Shown here piece by piece: positions 26,047 to 35,884 of a stretch of DNA of 64,000 nt. Positions within the stretch are counted from its first letter, which is position 1. Each line of letters starts with the position of its first letter. Origin of the DNA: Candidatus Saccharimonadales bacterium (lineage in GTDB: Bacteria > Patescibacteriota > Saccharimonadia > Saccharimonadales > Saccharimonadaceae). Location of the stretch: assembly GCA_039928925.1 (NCBI GenBank), contig JBDSSF010000004.1, positions 62,001 through 126,000 of the forward strand, read 5' to 3'. The translations under genes and the position numbers were made by a program. Under the pieces are notes generated by a model, which worked only from the letters and a program-made list of their open reading frames with translations, was not told where the DNA came from and did not search any database.

Positions 26047-27630
26047 TTATCGGTTAAGCATTGCTGAAAGTAGGCTGCGTCGGCTTGCGACGTAATAGCC
26101 AGTACTTGCTACGATGGCAGATAGGCCAATGACTGCACCAATACCGTCACCTGCGCCTGTGTGAGGTAGTTCAGGTGGAGTTACAGGAGGAACAACACAC
26201 TCAGGGCTGTCTTTTGGAAGTGTTTCTTTACCTGGAACTGTACAGTTTTCAACACAGTTAGGACTGTTTGCAGGGAATGTCTCTTTACCTGGAACTGCAC
26301 AGACTTCTACGTCAATTGCAATTTCGGTTTTACAGCTATTCGATGTTCGGTCACCAAGGCTAGTTTTTGCTGTTACCTGTGCAGTATATGCGCCAGGAGT
26401 AAGGTCGCCTGAAGTCATTGTAGTTGTGCTGTTAACATTTGATACTACTTTGCCAGCGCTATCTTTGATAACAAACTGGTAGCTAGTAATTTTTGCACCA
26501 CCAGAAGCACTTGCAAGCGCATTAAGTGTGTAGTGGGTACGATTTGAAATCGTTGCAGTCAACTGTTTACATTCAGCAATTGGCTGGGGGCTAATTGTGA
26601 AACCTGCAGTACATGCACTACTGTTTCGATCGCCAAGACTTGTTTTCGCAGTTACTGTCGCTGTGTATGTACCGTCTTGGAGTGATCCAGTAAGTACTGG
26701 GCTACTTTGAGTCGTTGTCTTAACGACTTTACCACTCTTGTCTTTGATGACAAATGTGTAAGCGCTTACAGTAGCACCGCCGGATACGCTAGATGTCGCA
26801 GTGAGCTTGTAATCATTACGGTTACTAATTGTTGCGATGAGACTTTTACATTCTGCTAGTGGCTGAGGAGGAATTGTAAAAGATGTACTACAAGTGCTAG
26901 CAGTTCTATCCCCAAGTGTTGTTTTAACAGTTACTTTAGCTGTATATTTACCAGGTTGAGCATAAACATGGTCGGTCATATTCGCACTAGTAGTGGCAGA
27001 TTTACCATCACCAAAGTCAAATACATAACCAGTAACTTTTGCACCGTTCGTAACAGTTGCAGTAGTCGTTAGGTGGACTTTGTTACGGTTAGAGATTGTT
27101 GGTGTAATGCTTACGCAAGCTGCTGTTTGAACAGGTTTTGGTTTAGGAGGTACTGGGATTGCCTTAACTGCGTTAGCACATGATTTAAGGATTGCTCCTG
27201 TGAAATTACCATCTTTATCAAAGAATACAAATGCAGATATACTGTCAGATGCAAAGCTTGTTGATGTAGCTCGTTCATAGAATGTAGTACTACCAACTTT
27301 AAATGAAGTACTACCTGGCATATTCTGGCGACCAACGCTGCGTGCGTTTGTTGCAACTACTTTACCATCAACGATAACACGACCGTCTTTAGTAGTAATT
27401 CCATCTTTAGCGGAACTAATAGCAGTAGGATTGATACCATAATGAGCATATAGCCCAGGAAGATCACCTGTTTTGTTCTGGTTATACTTTTGAGTAAACT
27501 CACTAGCTGTTAATGCACCACAGTAAATAACTGAGTTTGTATCACAGTCACGACCTTGTGCGTGTAGCTGTGTTGCACCAACTGTCGCTATAGCGGCAAT
27601 TGATAATAAGATTGCTAACAATTTTTTCAT
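26047..27630 (-). CDS. Sortase-anchored surface protein with three PKD-like repeats
   Basis: 527 aa. The start at 27630 is fixed by AGGAGG eight nt upstream. A signal peptide (KKLLAILLSIAAIATVGA) is followed by a ~150-residue N-terminal domain and then three ~85-residue repeats, each beginning C-x-ISNR and ending TLGDR/SLGDR-S-C. The first has the PKD-type FDFGDGKSA; the other two carry FVIKDK-GKVV instead. Two short Pro-Gly-Lys-Glu-Thr repeats precede ELPHTGAGD, a TM and a basic tail, a complete sorting signal. It is expected on the cell surface as substrate of the sortase at 21553. Confidence 0.9.
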   Translation of the reverse strand: MKKLLAILLSIAAIATVGATQLHAQGRDCDTNSVIYCGALTASEFTQKYNQNKTGDLPGLYAHYGINPTAISSAKDGITTKDGRVIVDGKVVATNARSVGRQNMPGSTSFKVGSTTFYERATSTSFASDSISAFVFFDKDGNFTGAILKSCANAVKAIPVPPKPKPVQTAACVSITPTISNRNKVHLTTTATVTNGAKVTGYVFDFGDGKSATTSANMTDHVYAQPGKYTAKVTVKTTLGDRTASTCSTSFTIPPQPLAECKSLIATISNRNDYKLTATSSVSGGATVSAYTFVIKDKSGKVVKTTTQSSPVLTGSLQDGTYTATVTAKTSLGDRNSSACTAGFTISPQPIAECKQLTATISNRTHYTLNALASASGGAKITSYQFVIKDSAGKVVSNVNSTTTMTSGDLTPGAYTAQVTAKTSLGDRTSNSCKTEIAIDVEVCAVPGKETFPANSPNCVENCTVPGKETLPKDSPECVVPPVTPPELPHTGAGDGIGAVIGLSAIVASTGYYVASRRSLLSAMLNR

Positions 27631-27772
27631 GTAACTCACCTCCTCAAGTGAAAACTATACTTCATACACTAACACAAAATATTTAAAAAGTCAACACATT
27701 TTAAACTAAAATTGTCAAATAAAGTAATTTGTTTTAAACATAAGTACAATGGCTTATTACTATTGGAGTGAT

Positions 27773-28249
27773 TTAGCTGTTTTTTATTGCACGTGACGCA
27801 TCACGTTCTTGATCACGACGTTTCAGGGTTTCACGCTTGTCATAATTCTTTTTACCCTTACCTAGCGCAATAACAATTTTTATGTGTCTACTTGTTGTGA
27901 TAAGTTTTGTCGGTACTATTGTCATGCCCTGTTTACGGCGGATTGCAAGATCAGTAATCTGTTTACGGTGTGCAAGCAGCTTACGGGGGCTCGTATCGAT
28001 ACTTCGACTGGTAGGGTCACCTTTTTTTTGTAGCATAATGCTAAAACTAGTATTATTAAGCCATAATTCGTTGTCGCGAATTGTCACAAAAGAACCTTTG
28101 AGTTGTACATGTCCATCTCGAGCAGCTCGAACCTCAGGCCCTGTAAGCGCTAGGCCGACCACAAGATCTTCGCCAAGTTCATAATCAAACCGAGCCCGAC
28201 GATTGACGACGGCTCCAGGTTTAGTCACGACTTTCTTTTTTTGTGCCAT
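27773..28249 (-). CDS. smpB: SsrA-binding protein SmpB
   Basis: 158 aa of the expected length, with NRRARFDYELGEDLVVG, the central GPEVRAARDG and KLITTSRHIKIVIALGKGKK, and a basic C-terminal tail (KRRDQERDASRAIKNS) that mimics the mRNA in the ribosome channel. It works with tmRNA in rescue of stalled ribosomes. No tmRNA gene could be recognised in this window. Divergent from pyrH with 60 nt between the start codons. Confidence 0.96.
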   Translation of the reverse strand: MAQKKKVVTKPGAVVNRRARFDYELGEDLVVGLALTGPEVRAARDGHVQLKGSFVTIRDNELWLNNTSFSIMLQKKGDPTSRSIDTSPRKLLAHRKQITDLAIRRKQGMTIVPTKLITTSRHIKIVIALGKGKKNYDKRETLKRRDQERDASRAIKNS

Positions 28250-28309
28250 AATTACACTCTATTGTAACAGATACGTTATGAGCATTTGTGGTTTGTTATA
28301 CTAAGATGC

Positions 28310-29011
28310 ATGTATAAACGTATTCTTTTAAAACTATCAGGCGAACAACTTCAAGGCGAATTCGAGGGTGGGTTTGATGCAAAACGTGCAGCTTGGATCG
28401 CAGCCGAAGTTAAAAAGGTTACAGATTCAGAGGTCGTCATTATGATCGGTGGCGGCAATTATGCACGTGGGGCGCAGCTAACTGGTGGTGGCGTTCAGCG
28501 TGTCAGCGCCGATAATATCGGCATGATGGCCACAATGATGAATGCGGTCGCACTGACAGATGTATTTAACAATGAAGGACTTCCCGCTAGTGCTGTCAGC
28601 AATATTAAAGCGGATCAGATTATTGATCAGTTTACTCATCGTCGTGCCCTCTCGCACCTTAAAAAAGGTCGTGTTGTTATAGTTGCGGGTGGTATAGGTC
28701 GCCCATATCTCACAACTGACACTGCTGCAGTTAGTTTGGCGCTCGAGTTAGAGTGCGACGTCATCTTGAAAGCCACAAAAGTTGATGGTGTCTATGACAG
28801 TGATCCTCATAAAAATCCTGCTGCACAAAAATATGAAAAGATTAGTCTACAGCAAGCAGTTGAGCAACCGGATATTCAAATAATGGATAAGGCAGCAATT
28901 GCGCTTGCCGCCGACCATAACCAATCAATTATTGTTTTTGAACTTTTAGTTGAAGATAATATCGCTAAAGTTGCTCGGGGTGAACTGGTCGGGACAACTA
29001 TCAGTAGCTAG
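28310..29011 (+). CDS. pyrH: UMP kinase
   Basis: 233 aa from ATG 28310: RILLKLSGEQL at the start, MIGGGNYARGAQL (phosphate-binding), nucleotide-binding KATKVDGVYDSDPHKNP and C-terminal ALAADHNQSIIVF. Amino-acid-kinase fold; converts UMP to UDP. TATACT with an upstream TG (28297-28302) lies exactly 7 nt before this ATG, supporting it over the longer frame at 28286 and suggesting a leaderless mRNA. The end overlaps the convergent ABC exporter by 4 nt. Confidence 0.95.
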   Translation: MYKRILLKLSGEQLQGEFEGGFDAKRAAWIAAEVKKVTDSEVVIMIGGGNYARGAQLTGGGVQRVSADNIGMMATMMNAVALTDVFNNEGLPASAVSNIKADQIIDQFTHRRALSHLKKGRVVIVAGGIGRPYLTTDTAAVSLALELECDVILKATKVDGVYDSDPHKNPAAQKYEKISLQQAVEQPDIQIMDKAAIALAADHNQSIIVFELLVEDNIAKVARGELVGTTISS

Positions 29012-30789
29012 CCTTGAAGTTCATATTGTTTTAATTTTTTAGCAGCTTTTTCTGTATTATTTTGCTGGAGTTCGAGTAGCTGAGAATAGATGCCACCACT
29101 TGAAGCTAGCTGTTCAGGTGAGCCGCATTCATCAACCTTACCATTTTGAAGCGTGACGATCGTATCAACCGATTGGATTGTACTAAGACGGTGCGCAATA
29201 ATGAGAGTTGTTCGTCCTTTCATTAAACGCTCTAATGCCTCTTGTACTTTTCTCTCGCTACGTGTATCAAGGCTGCTCGTTGCTTCATCAAGTATGAGTA
29301 TGGGAGCATCTTTTAAAAGCGCTCTTGCAATAGCGATACGTTGTTTTTGGCCACCTGATAGTTTCAACCCACGCTCGCCAATTTCAGTACTATATTGATT
29401 CTCGAATTTACTAATAAATTCATGTGCATTTGCAGAAATTGCAGCTGCTTTAACTTCCTCGTCAGTCGCATTCGGTCGGGCATATGCAATGTTCTCGCGG
29501 ATTGTTCCGCTGAATAATGCAGAGTCTTGAAATACAACTGCAATATTTCGACGAAGGCTTTCCTGGGTAACATCATTAATATTTTGATCATCAATAGTGA
29601 TCGAACCACTCGTTACATCGTAAAGACGCAGAAGAAGGCTTGTTATTGTCGTTTTGCCTTGACCACTCTCTCCTACGAGTGCAATTTTACTATCTGCAGG
29701 AACATCAAAACTTAAATCTTTTAACACGGGAGACTTCGCATCATATCCAAATGTGACATTTTTAAATACAACCGCACCACGTACAACGTCTAGTTTTTTT
29801 GCATTTTCCTGATCTGTGATCTCAGGTTTTTCGTCCATGACTGTGAAATAGTCTTTGCTATTTGCAATCGCACGTTGAGTCTGGCCAACAAGGTAGCTGA
29901 TACTAAATAAAGGTATACGCATTAACTGTGTATACTGAATCAATAACACCATAGTACCAATACTGTATTTACCATTTGCTGCTTCAATAAATATGAATGC
30001 ATATAGTGCAAATGTCATTGACGCCAGGACGCTGCGACGAATTGCATCGTGTTTCTGCCAGTAGATGCTCTGGGGACTTGTTGTTTTGACTAATGAGTTC
30101 ATTAATTTACCAAATATTTGAAGCTCATGCTTTTCTTGGGCAAAACTCTTGACCACGCGGACTTGACCGACACTTTCTGCAAATCGTCCACTGGCTACGT
30201 CGCTTTTTTGGTTGATTTCTTTTTGCCAGACAAGCCACTTTTCGCTCGTAAGTGCGGTAAGCCATATGAAAATTGGGTACATGGCGAGTAGTATAAGTGC
30301 GATTGGCCAGGAATACTGAGCGACGATAATAAGAGTAAAAACTGAGCTAAATAAGAAAAATAGGAAATTATTACTTAGTGCTTGAGTAAAGTCGCTTATT
30401 TGGTGAATGCCACGGTTCATCCGGCTTATGATCGTTCCTGTTAATTCAGTGTCAAAATAACGCTGAGGTAACCTTAACACATGTGCGTAATAACGATTGC
30501 TTAGTAGGCGCTGTTGATTAGCTGCAAGCATATCTCCCAAATAGTTACTAAAATTGCTAAACAGAGTTTGACTAATATCAGTCAAAAATATTAAACCAGC
30601 AAAGATCGCAACTTTTGTGATGTCCACATGTCCGCCTCCTGATAGCTTGCTAATCTCATCTATCGCTGCCTTTGTAAGAATCGGTACAAGTTGTGAGACG
30701 GCGGCAATTAAAATGGTAAAAACTGCGACACCGATGTAATATCGTCGCAGCTCACTAGTAAAGCGGATAATTCGCCAAATACTTTTCAT
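29008..30789 (-). CDS. ABC exporter, MsbA/Lipid-A-like half transporter
   Basis: 593 aa from ATG 30789. Six TMs in the first ~310 residues, then the nucleotide-binding domain: GESGQGKTT (Walker A), VFQDSALFSGTIRENI (Q-loop region), LSGGQKQRIAIARAL, ILILDEATSSLD and IAHRLST. A homodimeric exporter of lipids, peptides or drugs. TATAAT (30797-30802) stands 7 nt before this ATG, so I prefer it to several upstream in-frame starts. Monocistronic. Confidence 0.95.
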   Translation of the reverse strand: MKSIWRIIRFTSELRRYYIGVAVFTILIAAVSQLVPILTKAAIDEISKLSGGGHVDITKVAIFAGLIFLTDISQTLFSNFSNYLGDMLAANQQRLLSNRYYAHVLRLPQRYFDTELTGTIISRMNRGIHQISDFTQALSNNFLFFLFSSVFTLIIVAQYSWPIALILLAMYPIFIWLTALTSEKWLVWQKEINQKSDVASGRFAESVGQVRVVKSFAQEKHELQIFGKLMNSLVKTTSPQSIYWQKHDAIRRSVLASMTFALYAFIFIEAANGKYSIGTMVLLIQYTQLMRIPLFSISYLVGQTQRAIANSKDYFTVMDEKPEITDQENAKKLDVVRGAVVFKNVTFGYDAKSPVLKDLSFDVPADSKIALVGESGQGKTTITSLLLRLYDVTSGSITIDDQNINDVTQESLRRNIAVVFQDSALFSGTIRENIAYARPNATDEEVKAAAISANAHEFISKFENQYSTEIGERGLKLSGGQKQRIAIARALLKDAPILILDEATSSLDTRSERKVQEALERLMKGRTTLIIAHRLSTIQSVDTIVTLQNGKVDECGSPEQLASSGGIYSQLLELQQNNTEKAAKKLKQYELQG

Positions 30790-30905
30790 TAACATCATTA
30801 TAACACCCCTGAACTTATCCATAGTGCTCTGCCTACACGAGCGCATCGTGATTATCACTTTCTGCTGCTCGTTATACGGTAAATTTTCCTGTTATAGTTA
30901 TGCGT

Positions 30906-31736
30906 ATGGATTATCAAACTTGGGACCGCGATGCCCTACAAAAGACGACGTATGGCCACAGCGGATCCTCAACTGCAGTTTGGAGTACAAAGCCAAACGG
31001 CAAGCCTCTCATTATTCTTGTCCATGGCATTAGCGGCGATCATCACGGCCTAGCTGCCATTGCATACGAACTTTCCTCGCTTTATCAAATTGCTATTGTT
31101 GAGCTACCTGGGCATGGCAATAGTGACCCTATTCCACTTCCTGACGCCAAAAGTCTACAACGTTGGTTTAGCGCAACACTTAAAAGTATTACTACCACCA
31201 TAGGCAATCCAGCGCTTATCTGCGCGCATTCGTTTGGCTGCTCAGCAGTTTTATCTCAAGAGATTATTGATAAATATACAATTATTTTGCTAAATCCCGT
31301 TCCAACGCCGAGTCGAACCTATGCCCGTTATGCAAAAGGTATCATGAGATCTGCCTCATTCTGGGCACACATCTATAACTGGCCTTTTTTAGTTTATCTT
31401 CGTGGACGAGCGCTTATGCAGGTTCGATCAAAAGCTGCCCGTAAAAGAGTGAGTTGGGCTGGACATGCGTCAAGAGCAAATTATACACAGACTGTTTATC
31501 AGGCTGGTCTAGTGGATATGATTTTGGACGGTTCGGCGTATCGCTACGCCTCTGATGGTAAGGTGAAATTAGTGATTTGTGGACTACACGACACAACTGC
31601 GACTCAGCGTGATCACCCAAGCTTTGCGAAAATTTTCGGCTCAACTGAAGTAACTTTTGTAAGTGGGGGTCATTTATTACCGATCGAGTCTCCAGATGTA
31701 GTCGCAAGGATAATAAAATCATCCATGCTACACTAG
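30906..31736 (+). CDS. Alpha/beta hydrolase
   Basis: 276 aa. LVHGISGDHHG is the oxyanion-hole motif, CAHSFGCSAVL the nucleophile elbow (AHSFG instead of GxSxG), and HLLPIESPD carries the catalytic His. Substrate unknown. TATAGT (30893-30898) is 7 nt before ATG 30906, which I prefer to ATG 30900. It is followed after 5 nt by a glycosyltransferase that has its own -10-like hexamer, so the genes overlap functionally as a group but may have separate promoters. Confidence 0.85.
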   Translation: MDYQTWDRDALQKTTYGHSGSSTAVWSTKPNGKPLIILVHGISGDHHGLAAIAYELSSLYQIAIVELPGHGNSDPIPLPDAKSLQRWFSATLKSITTTIGNPALICAHSFGCSAVLSQEIIDKYTIILLNPVPTPSRTYARYAKGIMRSASFWAHIYNWPFLVYLRGRALMQVRSKAARKRVSWAGHASRANYTQTVYQAGLVDMILDGSAYRYASDGKVKLVICGLHDTTATQRDHPSFAKIFGSTEVTFVSGGHLLPIESPDVVARIIKSSMLH

Positions 31737-31741
31737 ATTAA

Positions 31742-32761
31742 ATGAATAAAATTCGCGTTAACATCGTGTCGGAAAGTGATATTTCGGTTCAAGGTCATGG
31801 AGTTCACACAGCTTATGATGAAATAGCTACTGCACTTGAAAAGCGTGATGACGTCACTCTTATCAGAGGTGACTTTGGTAAAAAAACGGACTGTGATATT
31901 GTCCACCTTCATACTATTGGTCCGCGTACGTGGCGAAAATTATCCCAGTCTGGTCCTAAGAAGGTTATTTCGGCTCATGTCGTTCCAGCTTCACTCGTAG
32001 GTTCGATAGTTCTTGCCAAGTATTGGTCGTTTGCTGCTTCTTGGTATATGAAATGGTTCTATAACCGTGCAGACAAAGTCCTTGCCGTGTCGGGTACGGT
32101 TGCTAAAATCCTGCACGATGATCTGAAAGTGCCACAGAAAAAAATTGAGGTATTCTATAATACAATCGACATGAAGCGCTACGTCACTACTGGCTCAGAG
32201 AAAACCGCTGCTCGTAGCCGCCTTAAACTCTCAGATGATGCATTTATAGTTCTTGGAAATGGCCAGGTTCAGCCGCGTAAACGTCTTGATATTTTTGTAA
32301 AAATGGCACAAGCATTGCCAGATGTAACATTTATATGGGTTGGTGGCATACCCTTTAAGCAGTTAGGTGCGGACTACGCGTCAATGCATCGACTCATGAC
32401 AGAAGTCCCAGATAATCTGAGGGTTACGGGAGTTATTCCACATTCAGACGTTAAAGATTACTTTGCCGTTGCTGACATTTTCTGTCTGCCAGCAGAACAG
32501 GAGAATCATCCTATGTGCGTACTAGAAGCTGCAAGTAGAGGCATACCTATTATTCTGCGGGATATTCCTGAGTATGATGACACATTTGGCCATGATGCAT
32601 GGCGCTGTGATGACGATCATTTCATTGAAGCTGTCGCTATGTTACGTGATAACGATGATCTATATAAGCAATGGGTTACGAAAACGCAATCTATTGCAGA
32701 ACGATTTGATTCAGGCCTTGCTGCAGAGCGTCTCGTCAAACTGTATAGGCAGCTGGTATAA
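31742..32761 (+). CDS. Glycosyltransferase family 4
   Basis: 339 aa with GT-B layout: N-terminal domain with HGVHTAYDEIA and DIVHLHT, C-terminal domain with GNGQVQPRKRLDIFV, and the donor-binding EQENHPMCVLEAASRGIPII (E-x7-E). Retaining nucleotide-sugar-dependent enzyme of the cytoplasmic membrane face. TACACT ends 7 nt before the ATG. The next glycosyltransferase begins 7 nt after its stop, and its promoter lies in the end of this gene. Confidence 0.9.
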   Translation: MNKIRVNIVSESDISVQGHGVHTAYDEIATALEKRDDVTLIRGDFGKKTDCDIVHLHTIGPRTWRKLSQSGPKKVISAHVVPASLVGSIVLAKYWSFAASWYMKWFYNRADKVLAVSGTVAKILHDDLKVPQKKIEVFYNTIDMKRYVTTGSEKTAARSRLKLSDDAFIVLGNGQVQPRKRLDIFVKMAQALPDVTFIWVGGIPFKQLGADYASMHRLMTEVPDNLRVTGVIPHSDVKDYFAVADIFCLPAEQENHPMCVLEAASRGIPIILRDIPEYDDTFGHDAWRCDDDHFIEAVAMLRDNDDLYKQWVTKTQSIAERFDSGLAAERLVKLYRQLV

Positions 32762-32768
32762 TAGCCAT

Positions 32769-34064
32769 ATGCGCATAGGCCTTTTTACTGACACCTATAG
32801 ACCATCCATAAATGGAATTGTATTTGTTATCGAATCTCTCCGTACTAATCTTGAGGCTGAGGGTCACGAAGTATTTATATTTTGTCCAGCAAGTACTGTG
32901 CGTCGTTCTCAGCATGCTGCCCTGTTTGACGATGATGACCATATTATTCGATTCCCAAGTATAAAAGGCGCATTTTTTGATGATTATGACACTAGTCTTT
33001 TCTTCCCTCCTCGTGTGTTATCACAAGCTAAATCATTAAATCTTGATGTGATTCACTTCTTTACCCCAAGTCAGGTTGGTCTTATGGGTGCCTATATCGC
33101 ATTTAAAACTGATGTGCCGCTGATCGCTCAGCACTGTACGGACCTTCGCCAATATGTGGAACATTATAGAAGCGGTATGCTTCTCCCGGGTCTACTCGCG
33201 CTCGTTGCAATACTGCCTTTTGCGGTTAAAGTTGACGGCAAAGACATCCGCGAGCTTATGAAAATGTATCGTCCCCGGCGTGAACGCGTTCAATGGAATA
33301 TAGACATTGTTGAGCATGTCGTTACGCTCGTCTATAGTAAATGTGATGCGGTCATTGCTCTTAGCCGAAAAAGCCAGAAACAACTTGAGGGTTGGCAGAC
33401 AGAAGATAATTATAATTATGATGTGACACTAATGCCAAACGGCGTTGACCGTATTACTCCACCAACTGAAGGCGAGTTAACAAAGTTTCGTCAAGATTGG
33501 GGTATTGCAGGAACGGACGAGGTATTTGGTTTTGTAGGTAGACTTGGGTCGGAAAAAAATCTTGATATATTAATTGAATCCATAGAAAAAGTTGTTGCAG
33601 CCCGTCCAAAAGCTCGACTTATGTTCGTGGGTGATTATGAATATCGTGAGAGACTTGAGGAACTAGCCGCTGAGTCATCTTGCCCTGATCGTATCACTTT
33701 TACTGGAGCCCTTCCCCGTGAGCAACTGGGTGCTGTATACGCATCTATGAAAGTGTTTGTATTTCCTTCTCTTACAGATACTCAAGGCTGGGTACTTCAT
33801 GAAGCTGCGCTTGCTGGCCTACCTATTGTTCTGCTCGACCGTGAACTATCTGAAGTAATGGTTCCTGGTGTAAGTGGCGAATATGCAGACAATAATGCTG
33901 ATAGTGTAGCTGAAAAAGTGACAGATCTTTTGGCACATCCAAAAAAACGTCAAGAATACGGTGAGCAAAGTCAAAAATTAGCGCGTCGTTTTACTGAAAG
34001 ACATCAAGTTAAAAAACTTATCACATTGTACGAACGCGTTACTAAAAGTCACCTTACTGACTAA
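32769..34064 (+). CDS. Glycosyltransferase family 4, glycolipid-type
   Basis: 431 aa from ATG 32769 (RIGLFTDTYRPSINGIVF), preceded by TATAAT at 32757-32762. The N-terminal TDTYxPxxNGV motif and the following HFFTPSQVG are typical of diacylglycerol glucosyltransferases and PimB-like enzymes. The C-terminal domain has GFVGRLGSEKNLDIL and PSLTDTQGWVLHEAALAG. The longer frame upstream is out of frame with the preceding GT and is rejected. It probably makes a membrane glycolipid; the pair with the gene at 31742 may add two sugars in turn. Confidence 0.92.
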   Translation: MRIGLFTDTYRPSINGIVFVIESLRTNLEAEGHEVFIFCPASTVRRSQHAALFDDDDHIIRFPSIKGAFFDDYDTSLFFPPRVLSQAKSLNLDVIHFFTPSQVGLMGAYIAFKTDVPLIAQHCTDLRQYVEHYRSGMLLPGLLALVAILPFAVKVDGKDIRELMKMYRPRRERVQWNIDIVEHVVTLVYSKCDAVIALSRKSQKQLEGWQTEDNYNYDVTLMPNGVDRITPPTEGELTKFRQDWGIAGTDEVFGFVGRLGSEKNLDILIESIEKVVAARPKARLMFVGDYEYRERLEELAAESSCPDRITFTGALPREQLGAVYASMKVFVFPSLTDTQGWVLHEAALAGLPIVLLDRELSEVMVPGVSGEYADNNADSVAEKVTDLLAHPKKRQEYGEQSQKLARRFTERHQVKKLITLYERVTKSHLTD

Positions 34065-34105
34065 TTAATAATTGACGTAAAAACAACAAAATCATTAATT
34101 AGTCA
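34058..34105. promoter_or_regulatory. 12-bp hairpin between glycosyltransferase and ABC-F gene
   Basis: TGACTAATTAAT (34058-34069, containing the GT stop codon) pairs perfectly with ATTAATTAGTCA (34094-34105). There is no U-run, so it is a poor terminator; it could stabilise the mRNA end or act in the ABC-F leader. Confidence 0.45.
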
Positions 34106-34152
34106 AATATTACCAGTCGTTTATCTATCATCTTGACCCCTATTCTGCTACT

Positions 34153-35802
34153 ATGGATCAGATGATCGCTGATATTACTATTTCTGAAAAAAGCTTTGGC
34201 CCTAAGATTCTTATGAGTGGGATTAAGTTTAGTATTGATGATAGTGAAAAAATTGGTGTTATTGGTCGGAATGGTGTTGGTAAATCGACGCTGTTTGGCA
34301 TTCTTACTGGCGGTGATAAAGATTTTACTGGTGATGTTATCTATAAACGCGGTACCGTGATCGTATCAACCGCGCAGGAACACCACGATATGGGAAATAC
34401 GACAGTTCTTCAATATGTTCTTGCTGGTCTACCCGAATATGCAGAACTTTCTCAGATTATGGAAACGTACCCAGTTACTATGGGTGATGATATGAAAATG
34501 ATAGACACTTACACGACAGCATTACAACGCTTTGATGATAAAGGTTTTTATCAAATAGAGGAACAGATTGAGCGTGAGCTTGATAATTTTCAGTTACCAA
34601 ATATTGCACACCAACAATTTTCGACACTATCAGGTGGTCAAAAACGATTGGTTGAGGTGATTAAAATTATGCATTCTCAGGCGCAGCTTGCGCTTGTCGA
34701 CGAACCGACGAACCACATGGATTATGTCGCCAAAGATCAGTTTATTGATTGGATGAAGTCCGCTTCTGAAGCCATGCTTGTTATTACTCACGACCGTGAT
34801 GTACTTCGTGAGGTTGATCGAATCGTAGAGCTAAAAGACGGTGAAAGTGTGAGTTACAAGGGTAACTATGACGCATATTTGAAGCAAAATGCTGTGTCTA
34901 CAGGTAGCCAAATGAATGAATTTGAAATGATTGAAAAGCGTATCGTAAATCTAAAAGTAAAAGTTCTCGACTATCAGCGTCTTAAGGAGAAGTCACGAAA
35001 TCCGGGAACGATCCAAAAGTTTAAGCGCCTCGAAGAAAATAGCCGAAAAGAACTAAATGAATTACAAGCAAAAGAAAAGCCTAGCTTTTGGATTGATAAG
35101 GAGTCCGCAGCAAATCTTCACTATAAGGTTGCTGCTCAATATGACAAATTTAAGTCTAAAAATATTCGTATGAATATGAAAGCTGATGAGTCGAGAAGCA
35201 AGCACGTTCTCGTAAGCGCAAAAAACCTTAGCCTTGGGTACGGTGACACGGCACTATTTGGTGGCGTTAATATCGATCTTCGTGAAGGCGAAGCTCTTGA
35301 GGTTCGAGGGCGTAACGGTGCTGGTAAAACGACGCTTATAAAAGCCTTACTAGGTGATAAGACACCGAAAGTTTTCTCCGGTGAAGTAACTCTTGATTCG
35401 CATGTGCGCATTGGAGTTTATGAGCAAGAAGTGCTACCGACATACTTTGATCTTCCACTAGCATTAGCAGTCGAAAAAATGTATCTTTCTCGCGACTTAC
35501 CTATATCTACAACAAAAATTCGTAGTCTTCTTAGTGATTATTTATTCACGGAAGGAGATGGTCATGTTCCAGTTTCAAAACTATCTGGTGGTCAAAAAGC
35601 TCGTTTTCAATTAATTACAATGCTTGCAAATGATCCGCAGCTTTTGATACTTGATGAGCCGACAAACCACCTTGATCTTCCATCAATTGAGGAGTTGGAG
35701 ACAGCACTTGGAAGATATAGTGGTGCAATTTTGTATGTGAGTCATGATGGATATTTCCGTAAACAACTTGGAGGTGATGTCGTTCAGGTTGGTACTAAAT
35801 AA
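34153..35802 (+). CDS. ABC-F family ATPase
   Basis: 549 aa with two ABC domains in one chain and no TMs: GRNGVGKST, LSGGQKRL, LALVDEPTNHMD in the first, GRNGAGKTT, LSGGQKARF, LLILDEPTNHLD in the second, joined by a charged helical linker (~250-330). ABC-F proteins act on the ribosome (EttA/Uup-like translation factors or antibiotic-protection proteins). ATG 34153; an ATG three codons later is also possible. Which subfamily it belongs to cannot be told by eye. Confidence 0.94.
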   Translation: MDQMIADITISEKSFGPKILMSGIKFSIDDSEKIGVIGRNGVGKSTLFGILTGGDKDFTGDVIYKRGTVIVSTAQEHHDMGNTTVLQYVLAGLPEYAELSQIMETYPVTMGDDMKMIDTYTTALQRFDDKGFYQIEEQIERELDNFQLPNIAHQQFSTLSGGQKRLVEVIKIMHSQAQLALVDEPTNHMDYVAKDQFIDWMKSASEAMLVITHDRDVLREVDRIVELKDGESVSYKGNYDAYLKQNAVSTGSQMNEFEMIEKRIVNLKVKVLDYQRLKEKSRNPGTIQKFKRLEENSRKELNELQAKEKPSFWIDKESAANLHYKVAAQYDKFKSKNIRMNMKADESRSKHVLVSAKNLSLGYGDTALFGGVNIDLREGEALEVRGRNGAGKTTLIKALLGDKTPKVFSGEVTLDSHVRIGVYEQEVLPTYFDLPLALAVEKMYLSRDLPISTTKIRSLLSDYLFTEGDGHVPVSKLSGGQKARFQLITMLANDPQLLILDEPTNHLDLPSIEELETALGRYSGAILYVSHDGYFRKQLGGDVVQVGTK

Positions 35803-35834
35803 GAAGTTTATGGTCTAACATTCATTTTAAAATA

Positions 35835-35863
35835 AAACTACCTCGTTACTAACGAGGTAGTTT
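35835..35863. terminator. Bidirectional terminator between ABC-F gene and glutaredoxin
   Basis: Perfect 13-bp stem AAACTACCTCGTT/AACGAGGTAGTTT around ACT. Confidence 0.9.
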
Positions 35864-35884
35864 AAGTATATTTTAATGATAGTG

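Noticed and set aside
32574-32768. Extended start of the second GT4
   Set aside because: Overlaps the previous glycosyltransferase out of frame; TATAAT and the conserved RIGLFTDTY start at 32769 fix the start.
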